This document shows, piece by piece, positions 8,747 to 19,389 of a stretch of DNA of 64,000 bases. A model generated the notes under the pieces. That model saw only the letters and a list, made by a program, of their open reading frames with translations, ran no database searches and was not told where the DNA came from. A program made the translations under genes and the position numbers. Source of the DNA: Piscinibacter sp. (GTDB lineage: Bacteria; Pseudomonadota; Gammaproteobacteria; Burkholderiales; Burkholderiaceae_C); NCBI GenBank assembly GCA_016706565.1, contig JADJJI010000011.1:558001-622000 (forward strand), in the 5' to 3' direction. How positions within the stretch are numbered: position 1 is the first letter of the stretch; each line of letters starts with the position of its first letter.

Positions 8747-9363
8747 CAGGCCACGTCCCGCAGCGCGATGACGGCATGGCGCGCGCGCTCGAGAAAGGCG
8801 CGCTTGTCCTCCCCCGGCTGCAGCTGGATCGGCGCGCCGAAGGTCACCGAGCACAGGATCGGCACCGGCACCACCTCACCCTTGGGCATGACGCGCTGCA
8901 CGTTGTCGATCCAGGCCGGGATCAGCTGCACCTCCGGGAAAGCCTCGGCCAGGTGGAACAGTCCCGCCTTGAACGTTGCCGGGTCCGCCTGGTGGCCGCG
9001 CGTGCCTTCCGGGAAGATCACCAGCGAGTCGCCATGGCGCAGCGCCTCCATCAGTGGCTCGAGCGGATCTTCGTCATCGGTACGCTGCCGGCTCACGTAC
9101 ACCGCGTTGAAGATCTCGCGCGTGATCCAGTGCTTCAGCGGCGACGAGGTCCAGTAGTCGCGCGCCGCGATCGGCCGCGTCACGGCGCGCAGATCGCCTG
9201 GCAGCGCCGCCCAGATCAGCACCCAGTCGAAGTGGCTCTGGTGGTTGGCGAAATAGATGCGCTGCTCCGCCTTCGGCGGGCTGCCATACCAGTGGCCCTG
9301 CGCGCCGGTGATCAGGCGCGCGATGAAGGCAAGGCAGAGTCCTGCGACCTCGGGCAGCTTCAC
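8746..9363 (-). CDS. 1-acyl-sn-glycerol-3-phosphate acyltransferase (PlsC-type)
   Basis: Transfers an acyl chain to lysophosphatidate to form phosphatidate at the inner membrane. The 205 residues contain the acyltransferase motifs in order: NHQSHFD (catalytic HX4D), the YVSRQR substrate block, FPEGTRG, and IPAWIDN in the last block. A hydrophobic N-terminus (VAGLCLAFIARLI) likely associates with the membrane. The start is a GTG at 9363, nine bases after the purH stop. It probably shares the dusB-fis-purH transcript and feeds the CdsA-like protein downstream. Confidence 0.9.
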   Translation of the reverse strand: MKLPEVAGLCLAFIARLITGAQGHWYGSPPKAEQRIYFANHQSHFDWVLIWAALPGDLRAVTRPIAARDYWTSSPLKHWITREIFNAVYVSRQRTDDEDPLEPLMEALRHGDSLVIFPEGTRGHQADPATFKAGLFHLAEAFPEVQLIPAWIDNVQRVMPKGEVVPVPILCSVTFGAPIQLQPGEDKRAFLERARHAVIALRDVA

Positions 9364-9372
9364 GAAATGCGG

Positions 9373-10944
9373 TCAGTGCCTGAAGTGACGCACGCCGGTG
9401 AGCACCATCGCGATGCCGCGCTCGTCGGCCGCAGCGATCACCTCGTCGTCGCGCATCGATCCACCCGGGTGGATGACGCAGCTGGCACCGGCGTCGACCA
9501 CCACGTCCAGGCCGTCGCGGAACGGGAAGAAGGCATCGCTGGCCACCGCCGAACCCTTCAGCGACAGGCCGGCGTTCTCCGACTTGATCGAGGCGATGCG
9601 CGCCGAGTCGATGCGGCTCATCTGGCCCGCACCCACGCCCAGTGTCATGCCGCCGCCGCAGAACACGATGGCGTTGCTCTTCACGTACTTGGCCACTTTC
9701 CAGGCGAACAGCAGGTCGTCGAGCTGTGCCGGTGTCGGCTGCTTCTTCGTCACCACCTTCAATTCGCTGCGCGCGAGTTCGTGGTTGTCGGCATCCTGGA
9801 TCAGCAGGCCCGAGCCGACGCGCTTCACGTCGTGGGCGTTGCGGCCCTGCAGCCAAGGCGTGTGGCCGCCCGGCGGCAGCGCGATCTGCAGCACGCGCAC
9901 GTTCTTCTTTGCCGCCAGCGCGGCCAGCGCCTCGGCGGAGTAGCTCGGCGCGATCAGCACCTCGAGGAACTGTTTGGACACCAACTCCGCGGCCGCGGCA
10001 TCGACTTCGCAGTTGAAGGCGATGATGCCGCCGAAGGCCGAGGTCGGGTCGGTCTTCCAGGCCTTCTCGTAGGCCTGCAGCGCGTTGGCACCGAGCGCCA
10101 CGCCGCAGGGGTTGGCGTGCTTGACGATCACGCAGGCCGGCGTGTCGAAACTCTTCACGCACTCCCACGCCGCGTCGGCATCGGCGATGTTGTTGTACGA
10201 GAGCTCCTTGCCCTGCAACTGCGTCGCCGTGACCAGCGAGCCCGGCGCCGGGTGCAGGTCGCGGTAGAAGGCGGCGGCCTGGTGCGGGTTCTCGCCGTAG
10301 CGCAGGTCCTGCAGCTTGACAAAGCGGCCGTTCGATTGCGCCGGGAAGGCGCTGCGCGTGCCGTCGGGCTGCAGCGACGACAGGTAGTCGCTGATCGCGC
10401 CGTCGTAGTTGCTGATGCGGTTGAAGGCCGCCACCGACAACGCGAACCTGGTCGCCTGGCTGATGCCGCCGGCCTGCAGTTCGGCGAGCACACCCTCGTA
10501 CTGCGAGGCGTCGGTGAGCACCGCCACATCCTTCCAGTTCTTCGCCGCCGAGCGCACCATGGCCGGGCCGCCGATGTCGATGTTCTCGATCGCGTCTTCC
10601 AGCGTGCAGCCCGGCTTGGCCACGGTGGCCTCGAACGGGTAGAGGTTGACCACCAGCAGGTCGATGGTCGTGATGCCATGCGCCTGCAATGCCTTCACGT
10701 GGGCCGGCAAATCGCGGCGTGCCAGCAGGCCGCCATGGATGACCGGGTGCAGCGTCTTCACGCGGCCGTCGAGCATCTCCGGGAAGCCGGTGTGCTCGGC
10801 CACCTCGGTGACCGGCAGGCCGGCCTCGGCGAGCAGCTTGGCGGTGCCGCCGGTGGACAGCAGCTTCACGCCCAGCGCGTGCAGGCCGCGGGCGAACTCG
10901 AGCACGCCGGTCTTGTCGGAAACGGAAATCAGTGCGGTGGTCAT
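9373..10944 (-). CDS. purH: Bifunctional AICAR formyltransferase/IMP cyclohydrolase
   Basis: Catalyses the last two steps of purine synthesis: formyl transfer to AICAR, then ring closure to IMP. The 523 residues are full length. The N-terminal IMP cyclohydrolase domain (about 1-195) has [26 protein letters not shown] and [11 protein letters not shown]. The C-terminal AICARFT domain has [14 protein letters not shown] and [15 protein letters not shown] with the catalytic Lys-His pair. It lies eight bases from fis in the dusB-fis-purH order common in Burkholderiales. Confidence 0.98.
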   Translation of the reverse strand: MTTALISVSDKTGVLEFARGLHALGVKLLSTGGTAKLLAEAGLPVTEVAEHTGFPEMLDGRVKTLHPVIHGGLLARRDLPAHVKALQAHGITTIDLLVVNLYPFEATVAKPGCTLEDAIENIDIGGPAMVRSAAKNWKDVAVLTDASQYEGVLAELQAGGISQATRFALSVAAFNRISNYDGAISDYLSSLQPDGTRSAFPAQSNGRFVKLQDLRYGENPHQAAAFYRDLHPAPGSLVTATQLQGKELSYNNIADADAAWECVKSFDTPACVIVKHANPCGVALGANALQAYEKAWKTDPTSAFGGIIAFNCEVDAAAAELVSKQFLEVLIAPSYSAEALAALAAKKNVRVLQIALPPGGHTPWLQGRNAHDVKRVGSGLLIQDADNHELARSELKVVTKKQPTPAQLDDLLFAWKVAKYVKSNAIVFCGGGMTLGVGAGQMSRIDSARIASIKSENAGLSLKGSAVASDAFFPFRDGLDVVVDAGASCVIHPGGSMRDDEVIAAADERGIAMVLTGVRHFRH

Positions 10945-10951
10945 GGGCGTC

Positions 10952-11188
10952 TTACTTGATGAGCTTGTGGTCGAGCAGCTTGCGCCGCAGCGTGTTGCGG
11001 TTGATGCCCAGCCATTCGGCGGCGCGGCTCTGGTTGCCTTCGGCCTGCTTCATCACGACCTCGAGCAACGGCTTCTCCACCACGCGAAGGATCATGTCGT
11101 ACATGGCCGCGGGCTCGACGCCGCGCAGGTCCTTGAAATAGCCCTCCAGGTTCTCCCGGATGCATTCCTCGATGTGTTTCTTGCTCAT
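10952..11188 (-). CDS. fis: Fis-type nucleoid-associated DNA-binding protein
   Basis: A 78-residue DNA-bending regulator that binds as a dimer. The C-terminal helix-turn-helix is clear ([20 protein letters not shown]), preceded by the dimerising helices ([31 protein letters not shown]). The frame stays open upstream through dusB, but the ATG at 11188 ([14 protein letters not shown]) is the family start and overlaps the dusB stop as ATGA, the same dusB-fis coupling seen in enteric bacteria. Confidence 0.96.
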   Translation of the reverse strand: MSKKHIEECIRENLEGYFKDLRGVEPAAMYDMILRVVEKPLLEVVMKQAEGNQSRAAEWLGINRNTLRRKLLDHKLIK

Positions 11189-12225
11189 GCCTGCCGTGCG
11201 AGAAAGTCGTCGTTGGCTGCGCGGCTCGTGGCCGGCAGTCGGGGGTGGTCGTCGGCCAGCGCATCGAACCAGTCGTGCACCGCGCGCAGTTGCGCCGCGC
11301 AGTCGTCGATGCGGTTCATGCGGTCGCGAAAGTCTTCGCCGCCGGGCAGGGCGCGCACCGCCCAGCCGATGTGCTTGCGCGCGCTCCGCACGCCGGCGAG
11401 TTCGCCGTACAGGCCATAGTGGTCGTGCAGGTGCTCGACCAGCCAGGCCTTGGCCTGCAGCGTGTCGGGCGGCACAAGCTCTTCGCCGGTAGCCAGGAAG
11501 TGCGCGATCTCCGCGAAGATCCACGGCCGCCCCTGCGCGGCGCGGCCGATCATGATGGCGTCGGCCTGTGTCGCTGCGAGCACCTCGCGCGCCTTGCGCG
11601 GCGAGTCGATGTCGCCGTTGGCCACCACCGGGATGGCCAGCGCCGCCTTCACCGCGGCGATGGTCTCGTACTCCGCCGCGCCGCGGTAGCCCTGCTCGCG
11701 CGTGCGGCCGTGCACCGTCACCATCGCGACGCCGGCCGCTTCGGCCAGCCGCGCGATGCGCACGGCGTTGCGCTCGCTGTCGCACCAGCCGGTGCGCATC
11801 TTCAGCGTCACCGGCACCTTGCGCGGCGCGCAGGCGGCGACCACCGCCTCGATGATCTGCGCGGCCAGCGGCTCGTCCTGCATCAGCGCCGAGCCGGCCC
11901 ACTTGTTGCACACCTTCTTGGCCGGGCAGCCCATGTTGATGTCGATGATCTGCGCGCCGCGGTCGATGTTGTAGGCCGCGGCCTCGGCCATCATCAGCGC
12001 GTCGGTCCCCGCGATCTGCACCGCGATCGGCGAGGTCTCGCCGGTGTGGTCGGCGCGGCGGCTCGTCTTCAGGCTGTTCCAGAGTTCCTTGCGCGAGGTC
12101 ACCATCTCGCTGACCGCGTACCCCGCGCCGAGCTTCTTGCACAGCATGCGGAACGGCCGGTCCGTCACCCCTGCCATCGGGGCGACGAACAGCTGGTTCG
12201 CCAGCGTGATGTGGCCGATGCGCAT
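11185..12225 (-). CDS. dusB: tRNA dihydrouridine synthase B
   Basis: An FMN enzyme that reduces uridines in the tRNA D-loop using NADPH. The 346 residues begin MRIGHITLANQLFVAPMAGVTD, with the flavin-binding APMAGVTD, NMGCPAKKVCNKWAGSAL holding the catalytic Cys, TLKMRTGW, and VHGRTREQGYRG. The ATG at 12225 fits the family start; upstream in-frame starts would add a non-homologous leader. A TATACT hexamer at 12266-12271 on the minus strand is a likely -10 for the dusB-fis-purH-plsC-cdsA operon, but its -35 (AAGTTC) is poor. Confidence 0.96.
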   Translation of the reverse strand: MRIGHITLANQLFVAPMAGVTDRPFRMLCKKLGAGYAVSEMVTSRKELWNSLKTSRRADHTGETSPIAVQIAGTDALMMAEAAAYNIDRGAQIIDINMGCPAKKVCNKWAGSALMQDEPLAAQIIEAVVAACAPRKVPVTLKMRTGWCDSERNAVRIARLAEAAGVAMVTVHGRTREQGYRGAAEYETIAAVKAALAIPVVANGDIDSPRKAREVLAATQADAIMIGRAAQGRPWIFAEIAHFLATGEELVPPDTLQAKAWLVEHLHDHYGLYGELAGVRSARKHIGWAVRALPGGEDFRDRMNRIDDCAAQLRAVHDWFDALADDHPRLPATSRAANDDFLARQA

Positions 12226-12335
12226 GGTAGGGCGGGGGGAGTGTGGTGCTGAAAAGAGAGGCAGCAGTATAGCCACGCCGCCCATGGCGAACTTCGTGCG
12301 CTGCATCAATGGATGCATGCGGATAATCGGCGCCG

Positions 12336-12812
12336 ATGGAGGCCTGGTTCGAGTCCGTGCTGGCGCTGCTGGCCTTGCCGAAATACGGGCTCAGCAGCGT
12401 ATTCCTGGTCGCCTTCGTGTCGGCGACGCTGTTGCCCATGGGCTCGGAGCCCTTCGTCTTCGGCCTCGTCAAGCTCAACCCCGAACTGTTCTGGAGCGCC
12501 ATCCTCGTGGCCACGGCGGGCAACACGCTCGGCGGCGCCCTGACCTGGGCGATGGGCTACGGCGCCGAACGTGCTTACGAACGTGTCAAGCACAAGCCGA
12601 TGGAATTGCGCGCGCTGCAGTGGCTGGAGCGGTTCGGCGCCAAGGCCTGCCTGCTCGCCTGGCTGCCCGTGGTGGGCGACCCGCTGTGCGCCGTCGCCGG
12701 CTGGTTGCGCCTGCCGTTCTGGCCCTGCGTGTTCTACATGGCGATCGGCAAATTCGCCCGCTACCTGACGATGACGGCCGCGCTGCTGTGGTGGTTCCCG
12801 GGCGGGCTCTGA
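12336..12812 (+). CDS. YqaA/DedA-family inner membrane protein
   Basis: A 158-residue membrane protein of the SNARE-associated/VTT (DedA-like) superfamily, with about four membrane segments. Family features include the FVSATLLPMGSEPF re-entrant region and the glycine-rich GNTLGGALTWAMGYG stretch, followed by LAWLPVVGDPLCAVAGWLRL. Function in bacteria is poorly defined; some relatives affect lipid flipping or membrane potential. A GATAAT hexamer at 12322-12327 ends eight bases before the ATG, leaving no room for a ribosome binding site, so the mRNA may be leaderless. Confidence 0.85.
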   Translation: MEAWFESVLALLALPKYGLSSVFLVAFVSATLLPMGSEPFVFGLVKLNPELFWSAILVATAGNTLGGALTWAMGYGAERAYERVKHKPMELRALQWLERFGAKACLLAWLPVVGDPLCAVAGWLRLPFWPCVFYMAIGKFARYLTMTAALLWWFPGGL

Positions 12813-12824
12813 ACGACGCCCGGT

Positions 12825-14042
12825 TCAGGCGGGCGCGAGCGCTGCTTCGAGTTCGTCGAGCACCTGCTCGAGCCGCTTCACCGCCACCGCCGAGGGCAAG
12901 CGTTGCGCCGGGCGGCGAGCTTGTTTGCGCAGCAGGCTGCGGTGGTGGTCGTCGAGCACGGCGTCGTTCAGTGCCAGTCCGTGGCGCGCGAGCTTCGCCG
13001 AAAGCGCGGGCCGCTGTGCGCGCAACTGCTCGCGCGTCAGGCGGTAGGCATGCTCGGCCAGCCAGCGCCGCTGCGAATAGCCGAAGGTGTTGGCGAGGAA
13101 CATCTCCGCGTCGCGGTGGTCGGGCTCGAACAACAGGATGTCGGTGCCCGGGTGACTGCGTTCGTAGCCCTTCATTCCGAGCTCGAGCCGCGAGTGGATC
13201 AGCGTGCGGAAGGTCTGAGACAGCACCACCGGCAGGCCGCCATCGACCAGCCTCGGGATGCGCGGCTCGCCGCTGGACAGCACGCGGTGCCGCGGCGAAT
13301 GCGTCGAGTCGAAGGGCACCAGCGGGTTCAGGCACAGCAGCAGATCCACGCCTTCGTCGAGCAGAACCGACGCGTGCAGCGTCTTCTTCAGCGCGCCGTC
13401 GACGTAATAGCGCCCGCCGATCTCGACAGGCGGGAACAGCCCCGGCAACGCAGAACTCGCCTGCACCGCCTGCGAGATCGGCACCGCGTCCCAGCCCGTC
13501 TGGCCGAAGGGCGCGCTCTCGCCGCTGTCCAGGTCGGTGGCCACCAGCACCAGCTTGCGGCGCAGCTCGCGGAAGTCGTTGCTGCGGCCGGGCCGCGCGA
13601 ACTGGCGGCGCAGTTGTGCTTCCACGCCGGTGTTCGAGAACAGACCGGTGGGCAACGCGCGGGCCAGGTGCTCGAGCGTGACGCTGGCCGAGCGGCGCTG
13701 CAGCGCACCCACCCACAGCGCCTGCGCTGCCACGCGCGGCAGCGAAGCCAGCCGGCGTGCGAACTCGCCCCAGGCGGGGCGCACCAGCAGCGAAGGCTCG
13801 AAGATGTCGTGCGCCGCGCCTTCGTTCTCGATGAACGACGCGCATTGCTCGCGAGGGCTCATGCCGTTGGCCAGCGCCGCGGCGATGAAGCCGCCAGCCG
13901 ACACGCCTACGTAGGCGTGGCAGTCGGCCAGATCGAGGCCATCGATGGCCTCGTCGAGCGCGCACAGCGCGCCGAGTTCGTAGATGGCGCCGAGCGGGCC
14001 GCCGCCGGCCAGGGCAACGCCGATGCGTGAACGTGAAACCAT
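12825..14042 (-). CDS. Patatin-like phospholipase
   Basis: A 405-residue patatin-fold serine lipase. The N-terminal oxyanion loop is ALAGGGPLG, the nucleophile elbow is GVSAG with Ser48, and the catalytic dyad Asp lies in YYVDGALKK. The long C-terminal half is helical and basic. There is no signal peptide, so it probably acts in the cytoplasm or on the inner membrane. Patatin proteins near phasin genes can affect storage granules or membrane lipids; a link to the phasin gene upstream is only a neighbourhood inference. It converges with the YqaA-like gene across 12 bp. Confidence 0.88.
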   Translation of the reverse strand: MVSRSRIGVALAGGGPLGAIYELGALCALDEAIDGLDLADCHAYVGVSAGGFIAAALANGMSPREQCASFIENEGAAHDIFEPSLLVRPAWGEFARRLASLPRVAAQALWVGALQRRSASVTLEHLARALPTGLFSNTGVEAQLRRQFARPGRSNDFRELRRKLVLVATDLDSGESAPFGQTGWDAVPISQAVQASSALPGLFPPVEIGGRYYVDGALKKTLHASVLLDEGVDLLLCLNPLVPFDSTHSPRHRVLSSGEPRIPRLVDGGLPVVLSQTFRTLIHSRLELGMKGYERSHPGTDILLFEPDHRDAEMFLANTFGYSQRRWLAEHAYRLTREQLRAQRPALSAKLARHGLALNDAVLDDHHRSLLRKQARRPAQRLPSAVAVKRLEQVLDELEAALAPA

Positions 14043-14118
14043 GCGCTCAGTCTAGGGCGCAGCGCCGCGCTGCGCCTGGGGCACGGCGTCTAGAGTCGCT
14101 TGAGCTTGAGCAATGCAG

Positions 14119-14141
14119 ACGGGGCACCCGAAGTGCCCCGT
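14119..14141 (-). terminator. Hairpin downstream of the phasin gene
   Basis: A perfect 9 bp stem (ACGGGGCAC / GTGCCCCGT) with a five-base loop (TTCGG on the minus strand) lies 22 bp after the phasin stop. The flanking T-run is very short, so it may act as a weak terminator or a 3' stabilising stem. Confidence 0.55.
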
Positions 14142-14163
14142 TTGGCGACTCGAACGAAGCCGA

Positions 14164-14691
14164 TCAGGCCGCAGCCGACTTGCGCGCGGTGGCGCGCTTG
14201 GCAGCCGGTTTGGCGGCGCCGTTGGCCTTGGCGGCCGCCTTCCTGGCCGGCGCGGCGGTGCCCTTGGAGAGCTTGGCCACCTGAGCGCTGAGCGTGTCGA
14301 TGCGCTTGATCAGCGCCTCCACGTCCTTCGCCGAGGGCACGCCGAGCTTGTTCAGCGCCTTGGCAGTGCGCTCCTCGAAGATGGTCTCGAGCTTGTCCCA
14401 GTGCTGGCCGGCCTTGCTCTGTACGTCGCCGGCCATGTTGCTCATCTTGCTGGTCACGGCACCGATCTTCTCTTCGGCCACCGCCTGCGTCTTGCGTTGC
14501 AGCGACATGCCTTCCTTGACCAATGCCTCGAACACCTTGCCGCCTTCTTCCTGTGCCTTCGAGAAAGCGCCCATGCCGGCCAGCCAGATCTGCTGTGCCG
14601 AGTCCTTCACCGAGCCGGCCAGCGCGCTGTCCAGCAGGTTGGCGCTGGAGGCGGCCTTCTTGTTTGCCATTTGCTTGAGCTTCTTGACCAT
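14164..14691 (-). CDS. Phasin-family polyhydroxyalkanoate granule-associated protein
   Basis: Coats polyhydroxyalkanoate storage granules in the cytoplasm. The 175 residues begin with an amphipathic helical phasin domain (DSAQQIWLAGMGAFSKAQEEG, typical of the PhaI/PhaF group). A coiled-coil stretch with ALIKRIDTLSAQVAKL follows, then a Lys/Ala-rich, histone-like tail (about 143-175: AARKAAAKANGAAKPAAKRA style). That tail resembles PhaF tails that bind DNA and help partition granules. AGAGGA precedes the ATG. A promoter candidate lies upstream and a hairpin downstream, so it is probably monocistronic. Confidence 0.93.
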   Translation of the reverse strand: MVKKLKQMANKKAASSANLLDSALAGSVKDSAQQIWLAGMGAFSKAQEEGGKVFEALVKEGMSLQRKTQAVAEEKIGAVTSKMSNMAGDVQSKAGQHWDKLETIFEERTAKALNKLGVPSAKDVEALIKRIDTLSAQVAKLSKGTAAPARKAAAKANGAAKPAAKRATARKSAAA

Positions 14692-14727
14692 GGTGCGTGT
14701 CCTCTGTGTTGGGCGGGTATGAGTTGC

Positions 14728-14756
14728 ACTATAGGCACCCCCCTTGGAGGTGGCAG
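14728..14756 (-). promoter_or_regulatory. Putative sigma70 promoter of the phasin gene
   Basis: On the minus strand CTGCCA (14756-14751) and TATAGT (14733-14728) are separated by 17 bp, matching 4/6 at the -35 and 5/6 at the -10. The start site would be about 30 bases before the phasin ATG. Confidence 0.45.
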
Positions 14757-14878
14757 CCTAAAAGTCTAGGGCGAGGGCTCTACGCCGGGCGTGGCCCGAT
14801 CCGGGTAAGCGCGCAGCGTCGCTCCGAGGCCCTTGGACAAGAATAGGGGCAAACCCGTTCACTCTCAGGAGGATCCGC

Positions 14879-16873
14879 ATGCAGTACTTCGTCACCGGCG
14901 CCACAGGTTTCATCGGCAGGCGCCTCGTCAAGACCCTGCTGTCGCGCCGCGGATCGGTCGTGTACTTCCTGCTGCGGCCCGAGTCGGAGGGCAAGGTGCC
15001 GGCGCTGCTGGAGTACTGGGGCGTCGGCAAGACGCGTGCGATCCCGGTCTTCGGCGACCTGACGACCAAGAAGCTCGGGGTGGCCGCCGAAGCGGTCAAG
15101 GCGCTGAAGGGCCACGTCGACCACATGTACCACCTGGCCGCGGTGTACGACCTGTCGGCCGACGAGGAGTCGCAGGTCAAGGTCAACATCGACGGCACGC
15201 GCAGCGCGGTCGAGTTCGCCAAGGCCATCGACGTCAAGCACTTCCACCATGTCAGCTCGATCGCCGCGGCCGGCATGTACGAAGGCGTGTTCCGCGAAGA
15301 CATGTTCGAGGAGGCCGAGGGCCTGGACCACCCGTACTTCATGACCAAGCACGAGAGCGAGAAGATCGTTCGCAAGGAGTGCAAGGTGCCCTGGACGGTG
15401 TACCGGCCGGCGATGGTGGTGGGCGACTCGACCACCGGCGAGATGGACAAGGTCGACGGCCCGTACTACTTCTTCAAGATGATCCAGCGCATGCGGCAGA
15501 TCCTGCCGCCGTGGATGCCGGCCGTGGGCCTGGAGGGCGGGCGCGTGAACATCGTGCCGGTGGACTTCGTGGTCGCCGCGCTCGACCACATCAGCCACCA
15601 CTACCACGCCAGCGGCAAGTGTTACCACCTGGTCGACCCGCGCGGCTACCGCGTCGGTGACGTGCTCGACATCTTCAGCAAGGCCGCGCACGCGCCGAAG
15701 ATGAACCTGTTCATCAACGCGGCACTGTTCGGCTTCATCCCGAAGAGCGTGAAGAAGGGGATGATGGCGCTGGCGCCGGTGCGGCGCATCTACCGCGCGG
15801 TGATGAAGGACCTCGGGCTGCCCGAGGACATGATGCACTTCGTCAACTACCCGACTCGATTCGACCGCCGCGAGACCGACGCGGCGCTCAAGGGCAGCGG
15901 CATCGAGTGCCCGAACCTGCACGACTATGCCTGGCGCCTGTGGGACTACTGGGAGCGCCATCTCGACCCGGCGCTTTTCGTCGACCGTTCGCTCAAGGGC
16001 ACGGTGGGCGGCAAGGTGGTGCTGGTGACCGGCGGCTCTTCGGGCATCGGCCTGTCGGCCGCGTGCCGCTTCGCCGAGGCCGGCGCGATCACCATCATCT
16101 GCGGCCGCGGCGAGGACAAGCTCGCTGCCGCGGTGAAGGAGATCCAGGAATACGCCGGCAAGGGCGCTCAGGTCTACAGCTACTCGGTGGACATCGCCGA
16201 CGAGGCGAGCTGCGCCGAGTTCGTGCAGAAGCTGCAGGCCGAACACGGCGGCGTGGACTTCCTCATCAACAACGCCGGCCGCTCGATCCGCCGCGCGATC
16301 GAGTCGAGCTACGACCGCTTCCACGACTTCGAGCGCACGATGCAGCTCAACTACTTCGGCGCGCTGCGCATCACCATGGGCCTGCTGCCCGGCATGGTGG
16401 CGAAGAAGAAGGGCCACATCGTCAACATCAGCTCGATCAGCGTGCTCGTCAACGCGCCGCGTTTCTCGGCCTACGTGGCCAGCAAGGCTGCGCTCGACGC
16501 CTGGACGGCCTGCGCGTCCAGCGAGTTCGCCGACCAGGGCATCACGTTCACGACGGTGAACATGCCGCTGGTGCGCACACCGATGACCGCGCCGACGAAG
16601 ATCTACGAGAGCATGCCGCTGCTGATGCCCGAGGAGGCCGCGGCGATGGTCATCCAGGCCTGCATCGAGAAGCCGGTGCGCGTGGCCACGCGCCTGGGCA
16701 TCTTCGGCGAGGTGCTGCACGCCGCTGCGCCGCGCGTCACGCAGATCATCATGAACACGACCTTCCGCATGTTCCCCGACAGCGCGGCAGCCAAGGGCGA
16801 GAAGGCGCCCAAGCCGACGCTGTCGCCGGAGGCGATCGCGATGGCGCAGATGATGCGCGGCATCCACTTCTGA
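14879..16873 (+). CDS. Double-domain SDR oxidoreductase (extended SDR fused to classical SDR)
   Basis: A 664-residue fusion. Residues ~1-360 form an extended SDR related to NAD-dependent epimerases and fatty acyl-CoA reductases (TGATGFIG at 6-13, [10 protein letters not shown] as YxxxK). Residues ~378-600 form a classical SDR ([43 protein letters not shown]). Both nucleotide loops and both Tyr-Lys pairs are present, so both halves could be active. Such fusions occur in mycobacteria and proteobacteria and are thought to act on acyl chains, by analogy only. A perfect AGGAGGA ends five bases before the ATG, so translation should be strong. Confidence 0.88.
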   Translation: MQYFVTGATGFIGRRLVKTLLSRRGSVVYFLLRPESEGKVPALLEYWGVGKTRAIPVFGDLTTKKLGVAAEAVKALKGHVDHMYHLAAVYDLSADEESQVKVNIDGTRSAVEFAKAIDVKHFHHVSSIAAAGMYEGVFREDMFEEAEGLDHPYFMTKHESEKIVRKECKVPWTVYRPAMVVGDSTTGEMDKVDGPYYFFKMIQRMRQILPPWMPAVGLEGGRVNIVPVDFVVAALDHISHHYHASGKCYHLVDPRGYRVGDVLDIFSKAAHAPKMNLFINAALFGFIPKSVKKGMMALAPVRRIYRAVMKDLGLPEDMMHFVNYPTRFDRRETDAALKGSGIECPNLHDYAWRLWDYWERHLDPALFVDRSLKGTVGGKVVLVTGGSSGIGLSAACRFAEAGAITIICGRGEDKLAAAVKEIQEYAGKGAQVYSYSVDIADEASCAEFVQKLQAEHGGVDFLINNAGRSIRRAIESSYDRFHDFERTMQLNYFGALRITMGLLPGMVAKKKGHIVNISSISVLVNAPRFSAYVASKAALDAWTACASSEFADQGITFTTVNMPLVRTPMTAPTKIYESMPLLMPEEAAAMVIQACIEKPVRVATRLGIFGEVLHAAAPRVTQIIMNTTFRMFPDSAAAKGEKAPKPTLSPEAIAMAQMMRGIHF

Positions 16874-16952
16874 TCGGCGGGAAGCGCGGGCCGGTGCGAC
16901 GCCGCACCCTACAATTTGCGGCGTTGCACCATTTCACCGAAAGGCCCCTGCC

Positions 16953-17873
16953 ATGAGCGCCAAGCCTCCCGCGGCACCCGCCGACCACGACCTGACCCAC
17001 GTCGGCTCCCGCGACAAGGCGGAGATCCTGGCGCAGGCGCTGCCCTACATCCGCAAGTTCCACGGCAAGACCATCGTCATCAAGTACGGCGGCAACGCCA
17101 TGACCGACCCGGCGCTGCAGCAGGATTTCGCCGAGGACGTGGTGCTGCTCAAGCTGGTGGGCATGAACCCGGTGGTGGTGCATGGCGGCGGCCCGCAGAT
17201 CGACGAGGCGCTGGCCAAGATCGGCAAGAAGGGCACCTTCATCCAGGGCATGCGCGTCACCGACGCCGAGACCATGGAAGTGGTCGAGTGGGTGCTCGCG
17301 GGGCAGGTGCAGCAAGACATCGTCGGCCTGATCAACGTGGCCGGCGGCAAGGCCGTGGGCCTGACCGGCCGCGACGGCGGGCTGATCCGCGCGCGCAAGC
17401 TGAAGATGCTCGACCTCAAGGACCCGAAGGTCGAGCACGACATGGGCCACGTCGGCGAGATCGAGTCGATCGACCCGAGCGTCGTCAAGGCGCTGCAGGA
17501 CGACCAGTTCATTCCGGTCATCTCGCCGCTGGGTTTCGGCGCCGACAACGAGAACTACAACATCAACGCCGACGTGGTGGCCGGCAAGCTCGCCGAGGTG
17601 CTCAAGGCTGAGAAGCTGATGATGCTGACCAACACGCCGGGCGTGCTCGACAAGGCCGGCCAGCTGCTGACCAACCTGAGCGCGCGCGAGATCGACGAGC
17701 TGTTCGCCGACGGCACCATCAGCGGCGGCATGCTGCCGAAGATCGGCTCGGCGCTCGACGCGGCCAAGAACGGCGTCAACACCGTGCACATCATCGACGG
17801 CCGTGTGCCGCACGCGATGCTGCTGGAGGTGCTGACGGATCAGGCCTATGGAACGATGATTCGTTCTCACTGA
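16953..17873 (+). CDS. argB: Acetylglutamate kinase
   Basis: Phosphorylates N-acetylglutamate with ATP in arginine synthesis. The 306-residue protein has the amino acid kinase fold: [11 protein letters not shown] phosphate loop, [14 protein letters not shown] substrate loop, [12 protein letters not shown], and [20 protein letters not shown] near the ATP site. The N-terminal ~28 residues ([18 protein letters not shown]) include the helix linked to arginine feedback in hexameric forms. It is complete; the stop at 17871-17873 falls three bases before the C-homopolymer. TACAAT near 16910 is a -10 candidate. Confidence 0.97.
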   Translation: MSAKPPAAPADHDLTHVGSRDKAEILAQALPYIRKFHGKTIVIKYGGNAMTDPALQQDFAEDVVLLKLVGMNPVVVHGGGPQIDEALAKIGKKGTFIQGMRVTDAETMEVVEWVLAGQVQQDIVGLINVAGGKAVGLTGRDGGLIRARKLKMLDLKDPKVEHDMGHVGEIESIDPSVVKALQDDQFIPVISPLGFGADNENYNINADVVAGKLAEVLKAEKLMMLTNTPGVLDKAGQLLTNLSAREIDELFADGTISGGMLPKIGSALDAAKNGVNTVHIIDGRVPHAMLLEVLTDQAYGTMIRSH

Positions 17874-18663
<790 letters not shown>

Positions 18664-18664
<1 letters not shown>

Positions 18665-19389
18665 TGCGTGGCAAGGCGCCGGTCTGGTTCTTCGACCTCG
18701 ACAACACGCTGCACGACGCCAGCCACGCGGCCTTCGGCGCGACCAACCGCGCCATGACGGAGTACATCGTCGACCACCTCGACATGGACTTCGATGCGGC
18801 TTCGGCACTGCGCCAGCACTACTGGCACCACTACGGCGCCACGCTGCTCGGGCTGGTGCGTCACCATGGCGTGCGCCCGGCGCACTTTCTCGAACAGACG
18901 CACCGCCTGCCCGAGCTCGAATCGAAGCTGCGCATGAGCGCGCACGACCGCGCGGTGTTGCGCCGGCTGCCGGGTCGCAAGTTCATCCTGACCAATGCGC
19001 CGCGCGCCTACACGCTGCGTGTGATGGGCGGGCTGCGGCTGCTCGGCGCTTTCGACGGCATCCTGAGCATCGAGGACATGACGATGTTCGGCCAGCACCG
19101 CCCCAAGCCCGACGCGCGCATGTTCCGCCATGTGCTGGCGCGCCTGAAGCTGCGGCCCGAACAGTGCGTGCTCGTGGAAGACACGCTGATGCACCAGAAG
19201 GCCGCACACGGCCTGGGCATGCGCACGGTGTGGATGCGGCGCTACCTCGACGGACGCTTCCGCGGTACTTTGCGTGATGGAATCAACAGCGGGCGCAAGG
19301 TCACGAAAGTTGGTGTTCACCCTTGCCACATCCCCCCCTATGTATATGCCAGAATCAATTCGCTGAAGACGTTACGCGCCCTTCGATGA
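18664..19389 (+). CDS. HAD-superfamily pyrimidine 5'-nucleotidase-type phosphatase
   Basis: A 241-residue HAD hydrolase of the SDT1/pyrimidine 5'-nucleotidase type. Motif I is WFFDLDNTLHD (nucleophile and acid Asp), motif II FILTNA, motif III the Lys of HRPKPDARMF, and motif IV VLVEDTLMH. The cap is helical. It likely removes phosphate from pyrimidine nucleotides, but substrates of this group are broad. The ATG at 18664 overlaps the previous stop (TGATG). Its last ~20 codons are unusually AT-rich for the window, and its stop overlaps the slmA start as ATGA, so this 3' end probably doubles as slmA promoter DNA. Confidence 0.85.
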
